Positions 1 to 8,894 of a stretch of DNA of 36,186 nt are shown in pieces. Position 1 is the first letter of the stretch. Each line of letters starts with the position of its first letter. Below the pieces are notes generated by a model. The model saw nothing but the letters and a program-made list of their open reading frames with translations, had not been told where the DNA came from and did not search any database. This DNA comes from Chloroflexota bacterium (GTDB lineage: Bacteria; Chloroflexota; UBA11872), in assembly GCA_011523785.1 (NCBI GenBank), contig WTFW01000126.1, positions 1 to 36,186 of the forward strand, in the 5' to 3' direction. Position numbers and translations under genes: made by a program.

Positions 1-1
1 C

Positions 2-82
2 GACGACCTCCTCACCGGCGGCGCCCACTACCCCATCTTCCAGCAGGCCGTCGCCGTCGCCCGCAGCCTGGCCACTGCGTAA
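2..82 (+). CDS. C-terminal fragment of an unidentified protein
   Basis: An open frame enters from the left edge and ends at a TAA stop at 80-82, leaving 26 residues that end in VARSLATA. The composition (Ala-rich, G/C at third positions) fits coding sequence of this genome. It is too short to assign a family. It converges on the leftward oxidoreductase gene whose stop lies 15 bases further on, so the next gene to the left is transcribed rightward. Confidence 0.45.
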   Translation, partial: DDLLTGGAHYPIFQQAVAVARSLATA

Positions 83-97
83 CTCGTTAGCGTTGAC

Positions 98-1117
98 CTA
101 AAACTCGTTCCTGACCTTCACCGCCCGCCCCGTCCGCAGCGACTCCCACGCCGCCAGCCCCGTCGACACCACCCGCGCCCCTTCGCGCACCCCCACCCAC
201 GGCGTCGTGCCGATCAGCACACAATCCGCCATGTGCCCCAGCATCACGATCATCTCCCCCGCGTGCCCGCTGTGCGGCGGCAGTTCCGTGACGTAAGCCC
301 GCTGCGGGAGATCGCCCGCCGCATCCAGCGTCTTCACGTTGTCCCGGATCGTTCCCTTCGTCCCGTACACCGTCAGGCCATTCGCCCGTTCGCCGTGCGG
401 ATGCACCATCCCCAGCAGATTCGCCGCCCGCCCCACCATCCCGCTCGTGAACCGCACGTTGATGAAAAAGCAGTCCTCCTGCGGGTACTCCGGCGCCACT
501 CCGCTGCGCAGTCCCACGCAGTGCACCGCCTCGATGTCCCCCATGAACCAGCGCAGCAGATCGATCGGATGACACGCCCCACCCAGGATCAGGTCCTGCG
601 GCATCGCCGTCCGCCACGGCGTCGCCCGGTACACCGGCCGCAGGTCGTGCACGTAATGCGCCTCCGCCATGAACAGCTCGCCGATCTCCCCCGCGTCGCA
701 GGCCCGCTTCGCATCCATGAAGTCCAGGCGCCCCCTCAGTGATTGCGTCACCAGCAGCGTCAGGCCCGTGCGGTCCACTGCCGCCACCACCTGCTCCACC
801 TCCGCCATCGAATACACCATCGACTTCGTCACCATCACGTGCTTCCCGGCGTCCAGCGCCTTCAGGATTTGCTCGCAGTGCAGCGGCCCCGGGGTGTAGA
901 TCCCGATGATGTCCAGATCCTCCCGAGCCACCAGCGCGTCGTAATCCGTCGTCGTCCACTCCACCCCGTACTGCGCGGCCATTGACGCCATCAGCTCGGT
1001 ATTCGTTTCGCACACCGCCGTCACCCGCACCGGCAGATCGGCGAACTCCGGCAGGTTCGCCTGCAGCAACGTCCGCCCATGCCCAAGCCCCGCCAGTCCC
1101 AACCTAAGCGTGCGCAT
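98..1117 (-). CDS. Gfo/Idh/MocA family NAD(P)-dependent oxidoreductase with altered EKP motif
   Basis: This 339-residue protein has the Gfo/Idh/MocA layout: an N-terminal Rossmann fold (GLAGLGHG, residues 7-14) and a C-terminal alpha/beta substrate domain. The His/Asp pair of the family appears as HPID (H183, D186). Such enzymes oxidise or epimerise sugars, inositols and related polyols in the cytoplasm. The usual EKP signature reads TKS (97-99), which keeps the lysine but loses its Glu and Pro neighbours. The ATG start is preceded by GAGAGG at a normal distance and overlaps the end of the upstream acetyltransferase gene by 14 bases, which suggests translational coupling. The substrate is unknown. 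Confidence 0.9.
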   Translation of the reverse strand: MRTLRLGLAGLGHGRTLLQANLPEFADLPVRVTAVCETNTELMASMAAQYGVEWTTTDYDALVAREDLDIIGIYTPGPLHCEQILKALDAGKHVMVTKSMVYSMAEVEQVVAAVDRTGLTLLVTQSLRGRLDFMDAKRACDAGEIGELFMAEAHYVHDLRPVYRATPWRTAMPQDLILGGACHPIDLLRWFMGDIEAVHCVGLRSGVAPEYPQEDCFFINVRFTSGMVGRAANLLGMVHPHGERANGLTVYGTKGTIRDNVKTLDAAGDLPQRAYVTELPPHSGHAGEMIVMLGHMADCVLIGTTPWVGVREGARVVSTGLAAWESLRTGRAVKVRNEF

Positions 1118-1628
1118 GTCCGTGCCTCTCCAGTTCGTGAAGGACCCCAGCCCACCGCCCCGGCATATCCTCGCGGTTCATCACCTGCTCGAATCCCATC
1201 GACAGATACAGGTGAATCGCCGGCAGCCGCCAATCATCCGTCAGCAGCGACACCACTTCGCATCCCTTCCCCACCAGGTAGCGTGACACGGCCGTACAGG
1301 TAGCTCGACCCAGCCCGCGGCCCTGGTGGTCCGGGTGCGTCGCCACGTAATCCAGCACCCCTTCCCGCCGCGGCTCGCCCGGCTTCCCCGTCACCGGGCT
1401 GACCCGATCGCTCGACATTCGCGACGCAAACGTCGAAGCCACGATCCGTCCCTCAAACGCCACCACCGCCGACCCCGCCCTCCGGTCCGCATCTTCCAGG
1501 TACTCCAGCACAGCCTCTCGGCCAAAGCTCCTGAACCCCACCGCCTGCAATGTGCTCGCCAGGTTTGCTTCATCGCCCGGCCGGTACGTCCGCAGCAAGT
1601 AGTCCTCGGGCACCCGCACATCCTGCAT
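1104..1628 (-). CDS. GNAT family N-acetyltransferase
   Basis: From the chosen ATG this is a 174-residue GNAT protein. The acetyl-CoA binding motif A is clear in the segment HPDHQGRGLGRA, followed by a helix and the usual late LYLSMGF motif before the last strand. GNAT enzymes move an acetyl group from acetyl-CoA to an amine, but the acceptor cannot be predicted here. The frame stays open upstream to about 1829, but that extension runs antisense into the start of the divergent oxidoreductase gene, so an internal start is more likely. An ATG at 1658 (184 residues) is the main alternative. Neither start has a clear Shine-Dalgarno. Its stop overlaps the next gene on the same strand. Confidence 0.82.
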   Translation of the reverse strand: MQDVRVPEDYLLRTYRPGDEANLASTLQAVGFRSFGREAVLEYLEDADRRAGSAVVAFEGRIVASTFASRMSSDRVSPVTGKPGEPRREGVLDYVATHPDHQGRGLGRATCTAVSRYLVGKGCEVVSLLTDDWRLPAIHLYLSMGFEQVMNREDMPGRWAGVLHELERHGHAHA

Positions 1629-1788
1629 CGCCCGGACACGGGCCGCGTCAATCACCATGCACAGCTGCTTCGCAGGCAAGCCGTCGCCATCAGCGTCCAC
1701 GACTTGATCTCCGACACGCTCCAACCATTCACCGGCGCTATGCTGCCCCCAATCACGAGCCGCTGACCACTGTCCACTGGAGTGCTTC

Positions 1789-2928
1789 ATGTACACCGCC
1801 GTCATCATTGGAGCAACGGGCGCGGGCAACTACGGACATGATCTGGACCTTGCGTGGCAATTGGTGCCGGAGGTCGATGTCGTGGCCGTCGCCGACGTGG
1901 ACGAGGAGTCGGCTCGGGCGAAGGCGGACGAGCTGGGGGCGCCGCAGGCCTTTGGGGATTATCGCCAGGCGCTGGACAGCGTCCGGCCGGACTTCGTCAA
2001 CATCTGTAATCGCCAGCCCGACGTGCATGCGGAGATGATCCACGCCGCCATTGAGACAGGTGCGAAGGGGATCTACTGCGAGAAACCGCTGGTGCGAACG
2101 CCGGGCGAGGCCGATGCCGTCATCGCCGCCGCCAGTCGCAGTCACACCAAGATCCAGGTGGCCCACACCTGGCGGATCGATCCGGCGGTGCTCCTCATGC
2201 GCGAGATGATCGGCGGCGGCGAAATCGGGCGGGTGGTGGCGGTTCACGCGACCGGAAAAAACGACGACCGCCGCGGCGGAGCCGAAGACCTCTGGGTGTT
2301 GGGCGTGCACCTGATGGACCTGATGCGCCAGGTCGCCGGCGACCCGCGCCAGATGAGCGGCGCCGTGTTCCAGTCGGGGCGCCCGGTGGGCCTGCCGGAC
2401 GTGCACGAGGGCAACGAGCGGATTGGCCTGATCGCCGGCGATCAGCTGTTCGCCACATACATCTTCGAACACGGCGTGGTGGGCACCATATCGTCGGTGC
2501 GCACCGGCCCCGGCTTGCACCGGGCGTTCGGGATCGAGGTGGTTGGCACCGAGGGCCTGATCTCCATGCGCAGCCACGGGCAGCGCGGCCGCGAGCTGCT
2601 GATCAACCGGAGTCCCGGCGAGAGTCCCGGTGTCGACGGCACCTGGGAGGCCGTGCCGGTTCCCGACCTGGACGCCGCCGCCATTGGCGACACGGGGGGG
2701 ACGGCCCACGAACTGCAACTGCTGCAGACCAGCATGACCCTTGACCTGCTCCGCGCCGTGGAGGAGAACCGACGTCCCGTGTGCGACGCTATCGACGGGC
2801 GCTGGACGGTCGAAATGGTTCTTGCGGTCCACGAAGCCGGGTTGACGCAGCAGACGGTGCGGTTTCCGCTGCAGGAGCGAGACAACCCGTACGCGGCGCG
2901 GCGGCAGATGGCGTTGGCGGACGTCTGA
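1789..2928 (+). CDS. Gfo/Idh/MocA family oxidoreductase, tandem copy A
   Basis: This 379-residue protein has a Rossmann dinucleotide loop GATGAG (8-13), the EKP signature at 98-100 and a family His/Asp pair LGVHLMD (H174, D177). The product is expected to be a cytoplasmic NAD(P)-dependent sugar or polyol dehydrogenase. The ATG lies after GGAG with six bases between. The gene is divergent from the acetyltransferase gene on its left. The next gene is a close paralogue: over the first 180 residues the two align without gaps and about 132 positions are identical by hand count. Both also end with the same PYAARRQMALAD tail. Confidence 0.93.
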   Translation: MYTAVIIGATGAGNYGHDLDLAWQLVPEVDVVAVADVDEESARAKADELGAPQAFGDYRQALDSVRPDFVNICNRQPDVHAEMIHAAIETGAKGIYCEKPLVRTPGEADAVIAAASRSHTKIQVAHTWRIDPAVLLMREMIGGGEIGRVVAVHATGKNDDRRGGAEDLWVLGVHLMDLMRQVAGDPRQMSGAVFQSGRPVGLPDVHEGNERIGLIAGDQLFATYIFEHGVVGTISSVRTGPGLHRAFGIEVVGTEGLISMRSHGQRGRELLINRSPGESPGVDGTWEAVPVPDLDAAAIGDTGGTAHELQLLQTSMTLDLLRAVEENRRPVCDAIDGRWTVEMVLAVHEAGLTQQTVRFPLQERDNPYAARRQMALADV

Positions 2929-3074
2929 GAGACTCCAAGGGGAAGCCGGCTAACGCCAATGCCGCCGAGCCGATCGGTCGAAACCCGGGGCTGCAGAATC
3001 TCCGAGCCGCCACCTCGGTGCACCGCGACCCGGCCGCGGCCCTGGCTCGTTGAGTCGAATAGGGGGCAGACCTG

Positions 3075-4235
3075 ATGTACACCGCCGTTGTTATCGGAGC
3101 CACCGGCGCGGGCAACTACGGGCATGACCTGGATCTCGCCTGGCAATTGATCCCCGCGGTCGAGGTCGTGGCGGTGGCGGATCTGGACGAAGAACCGGCC
3201 CGGGCTAAGGCCGACCAGCTGGGAGCGCGGCAGGCGTTCGGCGATTTTCGCGAGATGCTGCACCTAGTGCAGGCGGACTTTGTGACCGTTTGCGTTCGGC
3301 GGCCGCACGAGCGTTGCGAAATGATGCTTGCCGCAATCGAAGCCGGGGCGAAGGGCATCTACTGCGAGAAGCCCTTTGTACGCACGCCGGCCGAGGCCGA
3401 CGCCATTGTGGAGGCGGCCGAGCGCGCCGGAACGAAGATCCAGGTTGCCCATAACTGGCGCGTGGATCCCAAGGTGCTGCGCATGCGGGAAATGGTTCGA
3501 GCGGGCGACATCGGGCGACTGGTGGCGATGCACGCCACCGGCAAGAACGACAGCCGCCGTGGCGGCGCCGAGGACCTGGCGGTCCTGGGTGTCCACCAAT
3601 TGGACCTGATGCGGCGGTTCGCGGGCGACCCGCGGCAGCTGAGCGCCAACGTGATGCAGGCCGGGCGACCCGTGGGCATCCAGGACGCGCGCGAAGGTAA
3701 CGAGAACCTGGGGCTGATGGCCGGCGACCAGGTCTTTGCCACGCTCCTCTTCGACCACGGGGTCACAGGCACCTTTTCCTCCGTCCGTACGGGCCGCGGC
3801 ATGCACCGCCAGATGGGTATCGAGCTGGTTGGCAGCGACGGAATGCTCTCGTTGCGGGGCGGGCCCACCACCGGCCAGCCGTTGCTGATCAACCGGCGGC
3901 CTGAGCTGGATCCGGGCGTGGAAAGCAACTGGGAGGCAGTCCCGGTGCCGCCGCTGGACGCCGAGGCTCTTGGCGACGCCGAGGGCGCGGCTGACGTCCG
4001 GCAGTTGCTGCACTCCACGATGACACGTGACCTGATCGAGGCCGTGGAGCAGGATCGGCGCCCGATCTGCGATGCCATTGACGGCCGCTGGATCAGCGAG
4101 ATGGTGATGGCGGTGCACGAGGCGGGGCTCTCACAACAGACGGTGCGATTTCCGCTAAAGGTGCGGGAGAACCCGTATGCGGCGCGGAGGCAGATGGCGC
4201 TGGCGGACGACCAGGGCCGCTCCGGGCTCCCGTAG
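3075..4235 (+). CDS. Gfo/Idh/MocA family oxidoreductase, tandem copy B
   Basis: This 386-residue paralogue of the preceding gene has GATGAG at 8-13, EKP at 98-100 and LGVHQLD with H174 and D177. All catalytic-type residues visible in copy A are kept, so both copies look functional. Differences cluster around residues 60-90 and 110-125. The ATG is preceded by AGGGGG with a spacing of eight. The 146-base gap after copy A shows no gene or clear terminator, so joint transcription is possible. The C-terminus is seven residues longer than that of copy A after the shared tail. Confidence 0.93.
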   Translation: MYTAVVIGATGAGNYGHDLDLAWQLIPAVEVVAVADLDEEPARAKADQLGARQAFGDFREMLHLVQADFVTVCVRRPHERCEMMLAAIEAGAKGIYCEKPFVRTPAEADAIVEAAERAGTKIQVAHNWRVDPKVLRMREMVRAGDIGRLVAMHATGKNDSRRGGAEDLAVLGVHQLDLMRRFAGDPRQLSANVMQAGRPVGIQDAREGNENLGLMAGDQVFATLLFDHGVTGTFSSVRTGRGMHRQMGIELVGSDGMLSLRGGPTTGQPLLINRRPELDPGVESNWEAVPVPPLDAEALGDAEGAADVRQLLHSTMTRDLIEAVEQDRRPICDAIDGRWISEMVMAVHEAGLSQQTVRFPLKVRENPYAARRQMALADDQGRSGLP

Positions 4236-4322
4236 CGATTCAGGGGCGCGGACATCCAATGATGGTGTTCGCTCGTTGTTCGGTATACTTGTGGCGGGCA
4301 GGGGTCGTGGAAGGCGCCTGCC

Positions 4323-5228
4323 GTGCGACTGGACATTCGCAAGATCACCTGCCGCAACGCGCTCAACCGCGTTCGCGGCATGCCCTTCAAGTGGAGCCTG
4401 AACCCGTACCGGGGGTGTAGCCACGCCTGCTGGTATTGCTACGCGCGGGAGACGCACACCTACTTTGACCTGAATGGCGGCCGCGACTTCGAGCGGGTGA
4501 TCTTTGCCAAGGTCAACGTCGCGGAACGACTGGGAGCCCAGATCCGGTCGCCGCGCTGGAAGCGTGAAACCGTGGCCGTCGGGGCGGCCACCGATCCCTA
4601 CCAGCCGGTGGAGGGCCACCTGCGCCTTACGCTGGCGTGCCTGCGTGAGTTCCTGGCCGCGCGATCGCCAATCGGCCTGATCACCAAGTCCACGCTCATC
4701 CGCCGCGACCGGCACCTGCTGCAGGACCTGGCGCGGGCGGCCGGGGTGAACGTGACGGTCTCGATTCCCATTGCCGACCCGCACCTGGCGCGCCGGATCG
4801 AGCCGAGCGTCCCGCCGCCGGCGGAACGCTTTCGGGTGGTGCGGGAACTGGCGGACCTGAACCTGGACGTGGGGGTGAACATGGCCCCGGTGCTGCCAGG
4901 CCTGACCGACACCGACGCCGCTATCGCCGAACTGATGCGGCTGGCCCGCGAGCATGGAGCACGGCGCGTGGGCACGCGCATGCTGCACCTGAAACCGGAG
5001 CCCAAGCGCTGGTTCATGCAGAACCTGCGCCGCTACTTCCCGCAGCTGGAAGCTCTCTATGTCGACCTCTATCCGGGCGGCGTCACGTATGTCGACAGCT
5101 CGGTCGAAGACGATCTCGAAGCCCGCGCCGACGCCCTGCGCGAATTCGTCGGTCCCACTCAGACGGACACCCCGCCGCTGGGTCCGCCGCCGGCGCCTAT
5201 CCAGTTGCCGCTGGCCAGCGGCTTCTAG
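4323..5228 (+). CDS. SplB-like radical SAM protein
   Basis: This 301-residue protein carries the radical SAM cluster motif CSHACWYC (C32, C36, C39), preceded by the family's NPYRGC segment. It matches the SPL/PA0069-type radical SAM group, which is related to spore photoproduct lyase but widespread in non-sporulating bacteria, where its reaction is mostly unknown. The three cysteines would bind a 4Fe-4S cluster that cleaves S-adenosylmethionine. The GTG start follows GGAAGG. A TATACT hexamer at 4284-4289 could be a -10 element, but no good -35 is seen. It converges on the next oxidoreductase gene with only 23 bases between. Confidence 0.88.
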   Translation: MRLDIRKITCRNALNRVRGMPFKWSLNPYRGCSHACWYCYARETHTYFDLNGGRDFERVIFAKVNVAERLGAQIRSPRWKRETVAVGAATDPYQPVEGHLRLTLACLREFLAARSPIGLITKSTLIRRDRHLLQDLARAAGVNVTVSIPIADPHLARRIEPSVPPPAERFRVVRELADLNLDVGVNMAPVLPGLTDTDAAIAELMRLAREHGARRVGTRMLHLKPEPKRWFMQNLRRYFPQLEALYVDLYPGGVTYVDSSVEDDLEARADALREFVGPTQTDTPPLGPPPAPIQLPLASGF

Positions 5229-5251
5229 CGCGGGGTCGGCAGCGGGCCGGG

Positions 5252-6358
5252 TCAGCCCAGGTCGGCGCGAATCTCGTCGATGGTCACCGGCCGGCGGGTC
5301 GTCAGGCTCCGGGAGATGGCCTCGAGCGCCAGCAGGTTTTCGTAGCCGTCCCACAGCGTGGGCTTGCCCGACTCGCCGCCGCGGACGGCGGCGGCGAAGG
5401 CCGCCAGCTGGTCCACGTAGCCGAAGGCTTTCTCGGCCGGATATTGGCGGGGCACCTGCCAGGTCTGGGCGGGCATGACCTCGTAGAAGATCCCAAACTC
5501 CAGTTCGGCGGGTTCCACGCGCCGGTGGCCGGTGTTCTCGGGGCGTTGGAGGTAGGTGACCCGGTCCAGGTCAACCACGTCCACGCTGGTGCCGGCGCTG
5601 CCTGCAATGGTGGTGCGCATCTGGAAGTAGGGCGTGGCGGTGTTCTGGTCCAGCACCGCCAGCGTGCCGTTCACGAACTCCAGCATCACCACGATCGGGC
5701 CCCCGCCGGCCACGCTGCCGCTCTGCACCTGGTAGGCCGTCACCGTCTCGATTTCGCCCAGGATGCTGCGCGACGTGTCGACTGGGTGCACCGCCTGGTA
5801 GTAGAGCAGCCCGCGAACCAGCGGCTCCAGGCCCCAGAAGGGCTCGGTCGGTATCTCGCCGCAGTACTTGGTAAAGACTGTCGTGGGATCACCAAACTCC
5901 GGCGAAGCGGCCATGCGCCGTGCCGTCCGCATGGCCGGCGAGTGCCGCTGGTTGTGGCCGACCTGGCCGATCAAGCCTGCGGCGTCCGCCGCTTCGGCCA
6001 GGCGGCGGGCGTCGGCCGGACACAGCCCCGGCGGCTTGTCGATCAAGAGGTGGCAGCCATGCGCCAGGCATTCCAGACCCACCGGGTTCTGCATGGCCGG
6101 CGGACCGATCACAATGACGGCCTCGGGCTGCTGCTCCGCCAGCATGCGCCCGGTCTGCGTATATACAGCCGGGACAGCCAGACGCCCCGCGGTCGCACGG
6201 GCCCGCGACTCATCCAGGTCGCAGACCGCGACGACTTCAATGTGGGGCAGGTACGGCAGGCTGGGATGAATGCAGAAGCTGGCATGCCGGCCGCAGCCAA
6301 CCAGCCCCACGCGCACCGGCGGGAGCTCGGACTCAGCCACGAAATCCTCGGCTTGCAT
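5252..6358 (-). CDS. Gfo/Idh/MocA family oxidoreductase (DKP variant)
   Basis: From the chosen ATG this is a 368-residue protein. The Rossmann loop reads GLVGCGRHA (18-26), the EKP signature is the conservative variant DKP (107-109), and the substrate-domain histidine lies in AVHPVD. An upstream in-frame start at 6433 would add 25 basic, proline-rich residues that look non-coding, so the shorter form is preferred. The gene is divergent from the isomerase gene on its right, with about 97 bases between that would hold both promoters. The substrate is not predictable, but the neighbours point to sugars or polyols. Confidence 0.9.
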   Translation of the reverse strand: MQAEDFVAESELPPVRVGLVGCGRHASFCIHPSLPYLPHIEVVAVCDLDESRARATAGRLAVPAVYTQTGRMLAEQQPEAVIVIGPPAMQNPVGLECLAHGCHLLIDKPPGLCPADARRLAEAADAAGLIGQVGHNQRHSPAMRTARRMAASPEFGDPTTVFTKYCGEIPTEPFWGLEPLVRGLLYYQAVHPVDTSRSILGEIETVTAYQVQSGSVAGGGPIVVMLEFVNGTLAVLDQNTATPYFQMRTTIAGSAGTSVDVVDLDRVTYLQRPENTGHRRVEPAELEFGIFYEVMPAQTWQVPRQYPAEKAFGYVDQLAAFAAAVRGGESGKPTLWDGYENLLALEAISRSLTTRRPVTIDEIRADLG

Positions 6359-6455
6359 GGGCGCCGGCCATCGCCTGCGTCTGGTTTGGTGGTGGGATAT
6401 CGTAGGCGACGGCGACTCGCTCCGCGGTGGCACCGTCGGCTAAGGGTAAGTACGG

Positions 6456-7412
6456 ATGAGACTCGGCGGCATCTACCCCATCTTCGAGCCGACCGTGGCG
6501 CTGCGCCGCAATCCCGCCTACAAGCCCGAGACGCCGCCCAACCTGCGCTTCGTGCGGCCGGACTCGATCGACGACTTCGACGACATTACGCCCCAGCTTG
6601 ACCGCTATGGCCTCTCGGCCATCGCTGCGCCAAGTGCCGTATGGACCCGGAGTCGGGACGAATGCGCGGCCTTCGGCGAGCGTGCGCGAGCACTCGGAAT
6701 CCTGGTCGGCGAGGCCAACTTCAACGACAACCTGCTGGTGGCCGACCGCGAACTGGCGGACCAGCGGATCAGCGATATCCGCCGCGGGCTCCTGAACGCC
6801 GACGCCATGCAGTGCCTCACCCTCCACATCTTGCCCGGCACCAAGGATCCCGTCGGCGGCCTGCTCACCGCCCATCCCGATATGTTCACCGACGCCTACA
6901 AGGCCGAACTGCGCGAGGTCGTACTCCGCGTCTTGGACGGCCTGGACCTGCAACACACCCGATTCCTGATCGAGCCCTTCAACCACAGCTTCTTCTACCA
7001 GCCCGAGGACATTCGCGAGTTCTACGACAACGTCGATCATCCCCGCTTTGGGTTCCACATGGACGTGGTCAACATGATCGCGATGGACACCTACTTCGAT
7101 ACCACCTCCCTCATCCACCGCACCTTCGACCTGCTGGGCGACTTCGTCTACTCCGCCCACGTCAAGGACCTGCTCTGGGACCACGGGCATTTGACGCTGA
7201 AGTGGGACGAGGTGCTCATTGGCGAAGGCACGCTGGACCTTGAAACCTACCTGCAACGTATGGACGAACTGGATCCCGACACCCCGTGCTACTGCGAGCA
7301 CCTGCCAGACGAGGCGTCCTACGCCCACAACTTCGCGAAAGTGCACGAGGCGGCGGAGCGAATCGGCGTCGACGTGAAGCGGCGGGTGGAGCATTTGGAA
7401 CTGGGAGGCTGA
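6456..7412 (+). CDS. Sugar phosphate isomerase/epimerase-like TIM-barrel protein
   Basis: This 318-residue protein belongs to the xylose isomerase-like TIM-barrel (AP endonuclease 2) superfamily. Likely metal and catalytic residues sit where expected at strand ends: E173 in LIEPFNH, H201 and D203 in GFHMD, H235 and K237 in HVKD, and E281 in YCEHL. Members isomerise or epimerise free or phosphorylated ketoses and inosose-type compounds. The next gene starts four bases after its stop, which implies one transcript with the NIPSNAP gene and probably the following oxidoreductase. This pairing with a Gfo/Idh enzyme is the usual context of inositol- or sugar-catabolic modules. Confidence 0.88.
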   Translation: MRLGGIYPIFEPTVALRRNPAYKPETPPNLRFVRPDSIDDFDDITPQLDRYGLSAIAAPSAVWTRSRDECAAFGERARALGILVGEANFNDNLLVADRELADQRISDIRRGLLNADAMQCLTLHILPGTKDPVGGLLTAHPDMFTDAYKAELREVVLRVLDGLDLQHTRFLIEPFNHSFFYQPEDIREFYDNVDHPRFGFHMDVVNMIAMDTYFDTTSLIHRTFDLLGDFVYSAHVKDLLWDHGHLTLKWDEVLIGEGTLDLETYLQRMDELDPDTPCYCEHLPDEASYAHNFAKVHEAAERIGVDVKRRVEHLELGG

Positions 7413-7416
7413 GGCG

Positions 7417-7737
7417 ATGGTCTACGAACTGCGCGTGTACGAAATCCTGCCGGGACGAATGCCCGCCATGCTGGCGCGACTGGAGCGGGCGTCCGAGGTC
7501 TTCCGTCAGCACGGCTTCGACATCGCCGGCGTTTGGACCGAGGCCGTGGACGGCAACCCGCGGCTGATCTACATCAACGTCTACGACAGCCTCGAGGCCC
7601 AGCAGCGCCAGTGGGAAGCCTTCGCCCAGGACCCGGCCTGGGCGGCCATCGAGGCCGATTCCGAAAAGGACGGACCCATCGTGGCCGGGGTCACCAGCAC
7701 ATTCATGGACCCTGCGTACTTTTCACCGCTGAAATAG
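7417..7737 (+). CDS. NIPSNAP family protein
   Basis: This 106-residue protein has the NIPSNAP (dimeric alpha/beta barrel) pattern. It begins VYELRVYEI, followed by a Pro-Gly turn and a helix, and ends with a short strand and a Pro-rich tail. The family is small and its biochemical role in bacteria is unclear; members often sit in catabolic clusters. The ATG follows GGGAGG that overlaps the stop of the upstream isomerase gene, so the two are almost certainly co-translated. Confidence 0.87.
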   Translation: MVYELRVYEILPGRMPAMLARLERASEVFRQHGFDIAGVWTEAVDGNPRLIYINVYDSLEAQQRQWEAFAQDPAWAAIEADSEKDGPIVAGVTSTFMDPAYFSPLK

Positions 7738-7796
7738 GCAGAGTTCCGGGTGCAGGGTCCGGCGACGAGCGGCACTGACCGCACGCAGGGGCGCCC

Positions 7797-8888
7797 GTGA
7801 CTAGCCAGAAGCTGGGCATCGGCATCATCGGCGCCGGCCAGATTGCCCAACTGGCTCACATCGGCGGCTACCAGGCGATTCCCGACCAGTGCGAGATCGT
7901 CGCCGCGGCCGACGTTTCGCAAGACGCCCTGGCAGCCGTGCAGCGCGACTACGGAATCCCCCAGGTCTTTCGCGACTACCACAAACTCCTCAGCCTGGAT
8001 GCCGTTGACGCGGTCAGCGTCTGCGCCTCCAACCCGATTCATCACCCCGCCACCCTGGCCGCGCTGGCGGCAGGCAAGCACGTATTCTGCGAGAAGCCGC
8101 TGGCCCTGAACGCGGCTGACGCGCGCGAGATGGTCGAGGCCGCCGAGGCCGCCAACCGCATCCTGGCCGTTGACTTTCAAAGCCGCTTCATTCCCCAGGC
8201 CGTCGCCCTCAAGGAAATCATCCAGCGCGGCGACCTGGGCGAGATTTATTTCGTCCGCGCCGCGTGGAACCGCCGCCGCGGCTTCGCGCCCCGCACCAAG
8301 GGCGCCTTCCACTCCAAGGCCCTTAACGGCGGCGGCGCGCTCATCGACGTGGGTGTCCACGTCATCGACACCGCCTTCTGGCTCATGGGCGGCCCGCAAC
8401 CTGTCTCGGTGTCGGGCGCCACCTACCTCAAGATCGGCAACCAGGCCGACGGCGGCTACAACCCCTGGGGTCCCTGGAACCACGAGGAAATGGACGTTGA
8501 CGACTTCGCCCTCGCCCTCGTCCGCTGCGACAGCGGCGCCACGCTCTCGCTGGAGTGCAGCTGGGCCCTGAACATCGTCGACGACGAGTACCACCGTATC
8601 TGGGTTGCCGGCGACCGAGCCGGTGCGGAGGTCATCCTGGGCCGCAGCGAAGAGTCAGCGACCCGGCTGCGAGTCTTGTCCGCAGACTCCGACTCCTGGG
8701 TCGACCGCGTTCACCAAAACTTCCCGTCCGTTCCCTGGCCCCACCACGCGGCCATCGCCGACTTCGTTCGCGCCGTGCGTGAAGGCGGCCAGCCCAGGTC
8801 CACCGGCCGCGACGGCCTCCGCGTTCAGCAAGTCGTCGACGCTATCTACGCCTCAGCCGAGAGCGGGCGAGACGTCAGGCTCGCCTAG
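7797..8888 (+). CDS. Gfo/Idh/MocA family oxidoreductase
   Basis: This 363-residue protein is a textbook member: IGIIGAGQIA (7-16) for the dinucleotide, EKP at 99-101, and LIDVGVHVID with the family Asp/His arrangement. The GTG start is preceded by AGGGG at about six bases. It lies 59 bases after the NIPSNAP gene on the same strand and so is likely the last gene of an isomerase-NIPSNAP-dehydrogenase operon. It converges on the GH43-like gene with only six bases between stops. The reaction is probably NAD(P)-dependent oxidation of a sugar or polyol. Confidence 0.93.
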   Translation: MTSQKLGIGIIGAGQIAQLAHIGGYQAIPDQCEIVAAADVSQDALAAVQRDYGIPQVFRDYHKLLSLDAVDAVSVCASNPIHHPATLAALAAGKHVFCEKPLALNAADAREMVEAAEAANRILAVDFQSRFIPQAVALKEIIQRGDLGEIYFVRAAWNRRRGFAPRTKGAFHSKALNGGGALIDVGVHVIDTAFWLMGGPQPVSVSGATYLKIGNQADGGYNPWGPWNHEEMDVDDFALALVRCDSGATLSLECSWALNIVDDEYHRIWVAGDRAGAEVILGRSEESATRLRVLSADSDSWVDRVHQNFPSVPWPHHAAIADFVRAVREGGQPRSTGRDGLRVQQVVDAIYASAESGRDVRLA

Positions 8889-8894
8889 CCGGCG

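Noticed and set aside
1753-2832. 359-codon leftward frame opposite Gfo/Idh copy A, with a similar shadow at 3264-4118
   Set aside because: Both are His/Arg/Ala-rich mirror images of the two paralogous genes. Their mutual similarity comes from the true genes on the other strand.
1789-4235. Possibility that the tandem oxidoreductases are an assembly duplication
   Set aside because: They differ at about a quarter of residues and have unrelated intergenic flanks, so they are real paralogues.
5444-6601. 385-codon plus-strand frame opposite the DKP oxidoreductase
   Set aside because: It is antisense to a protein with full family motifs, and it runs into the isomerase gene in a different frame.
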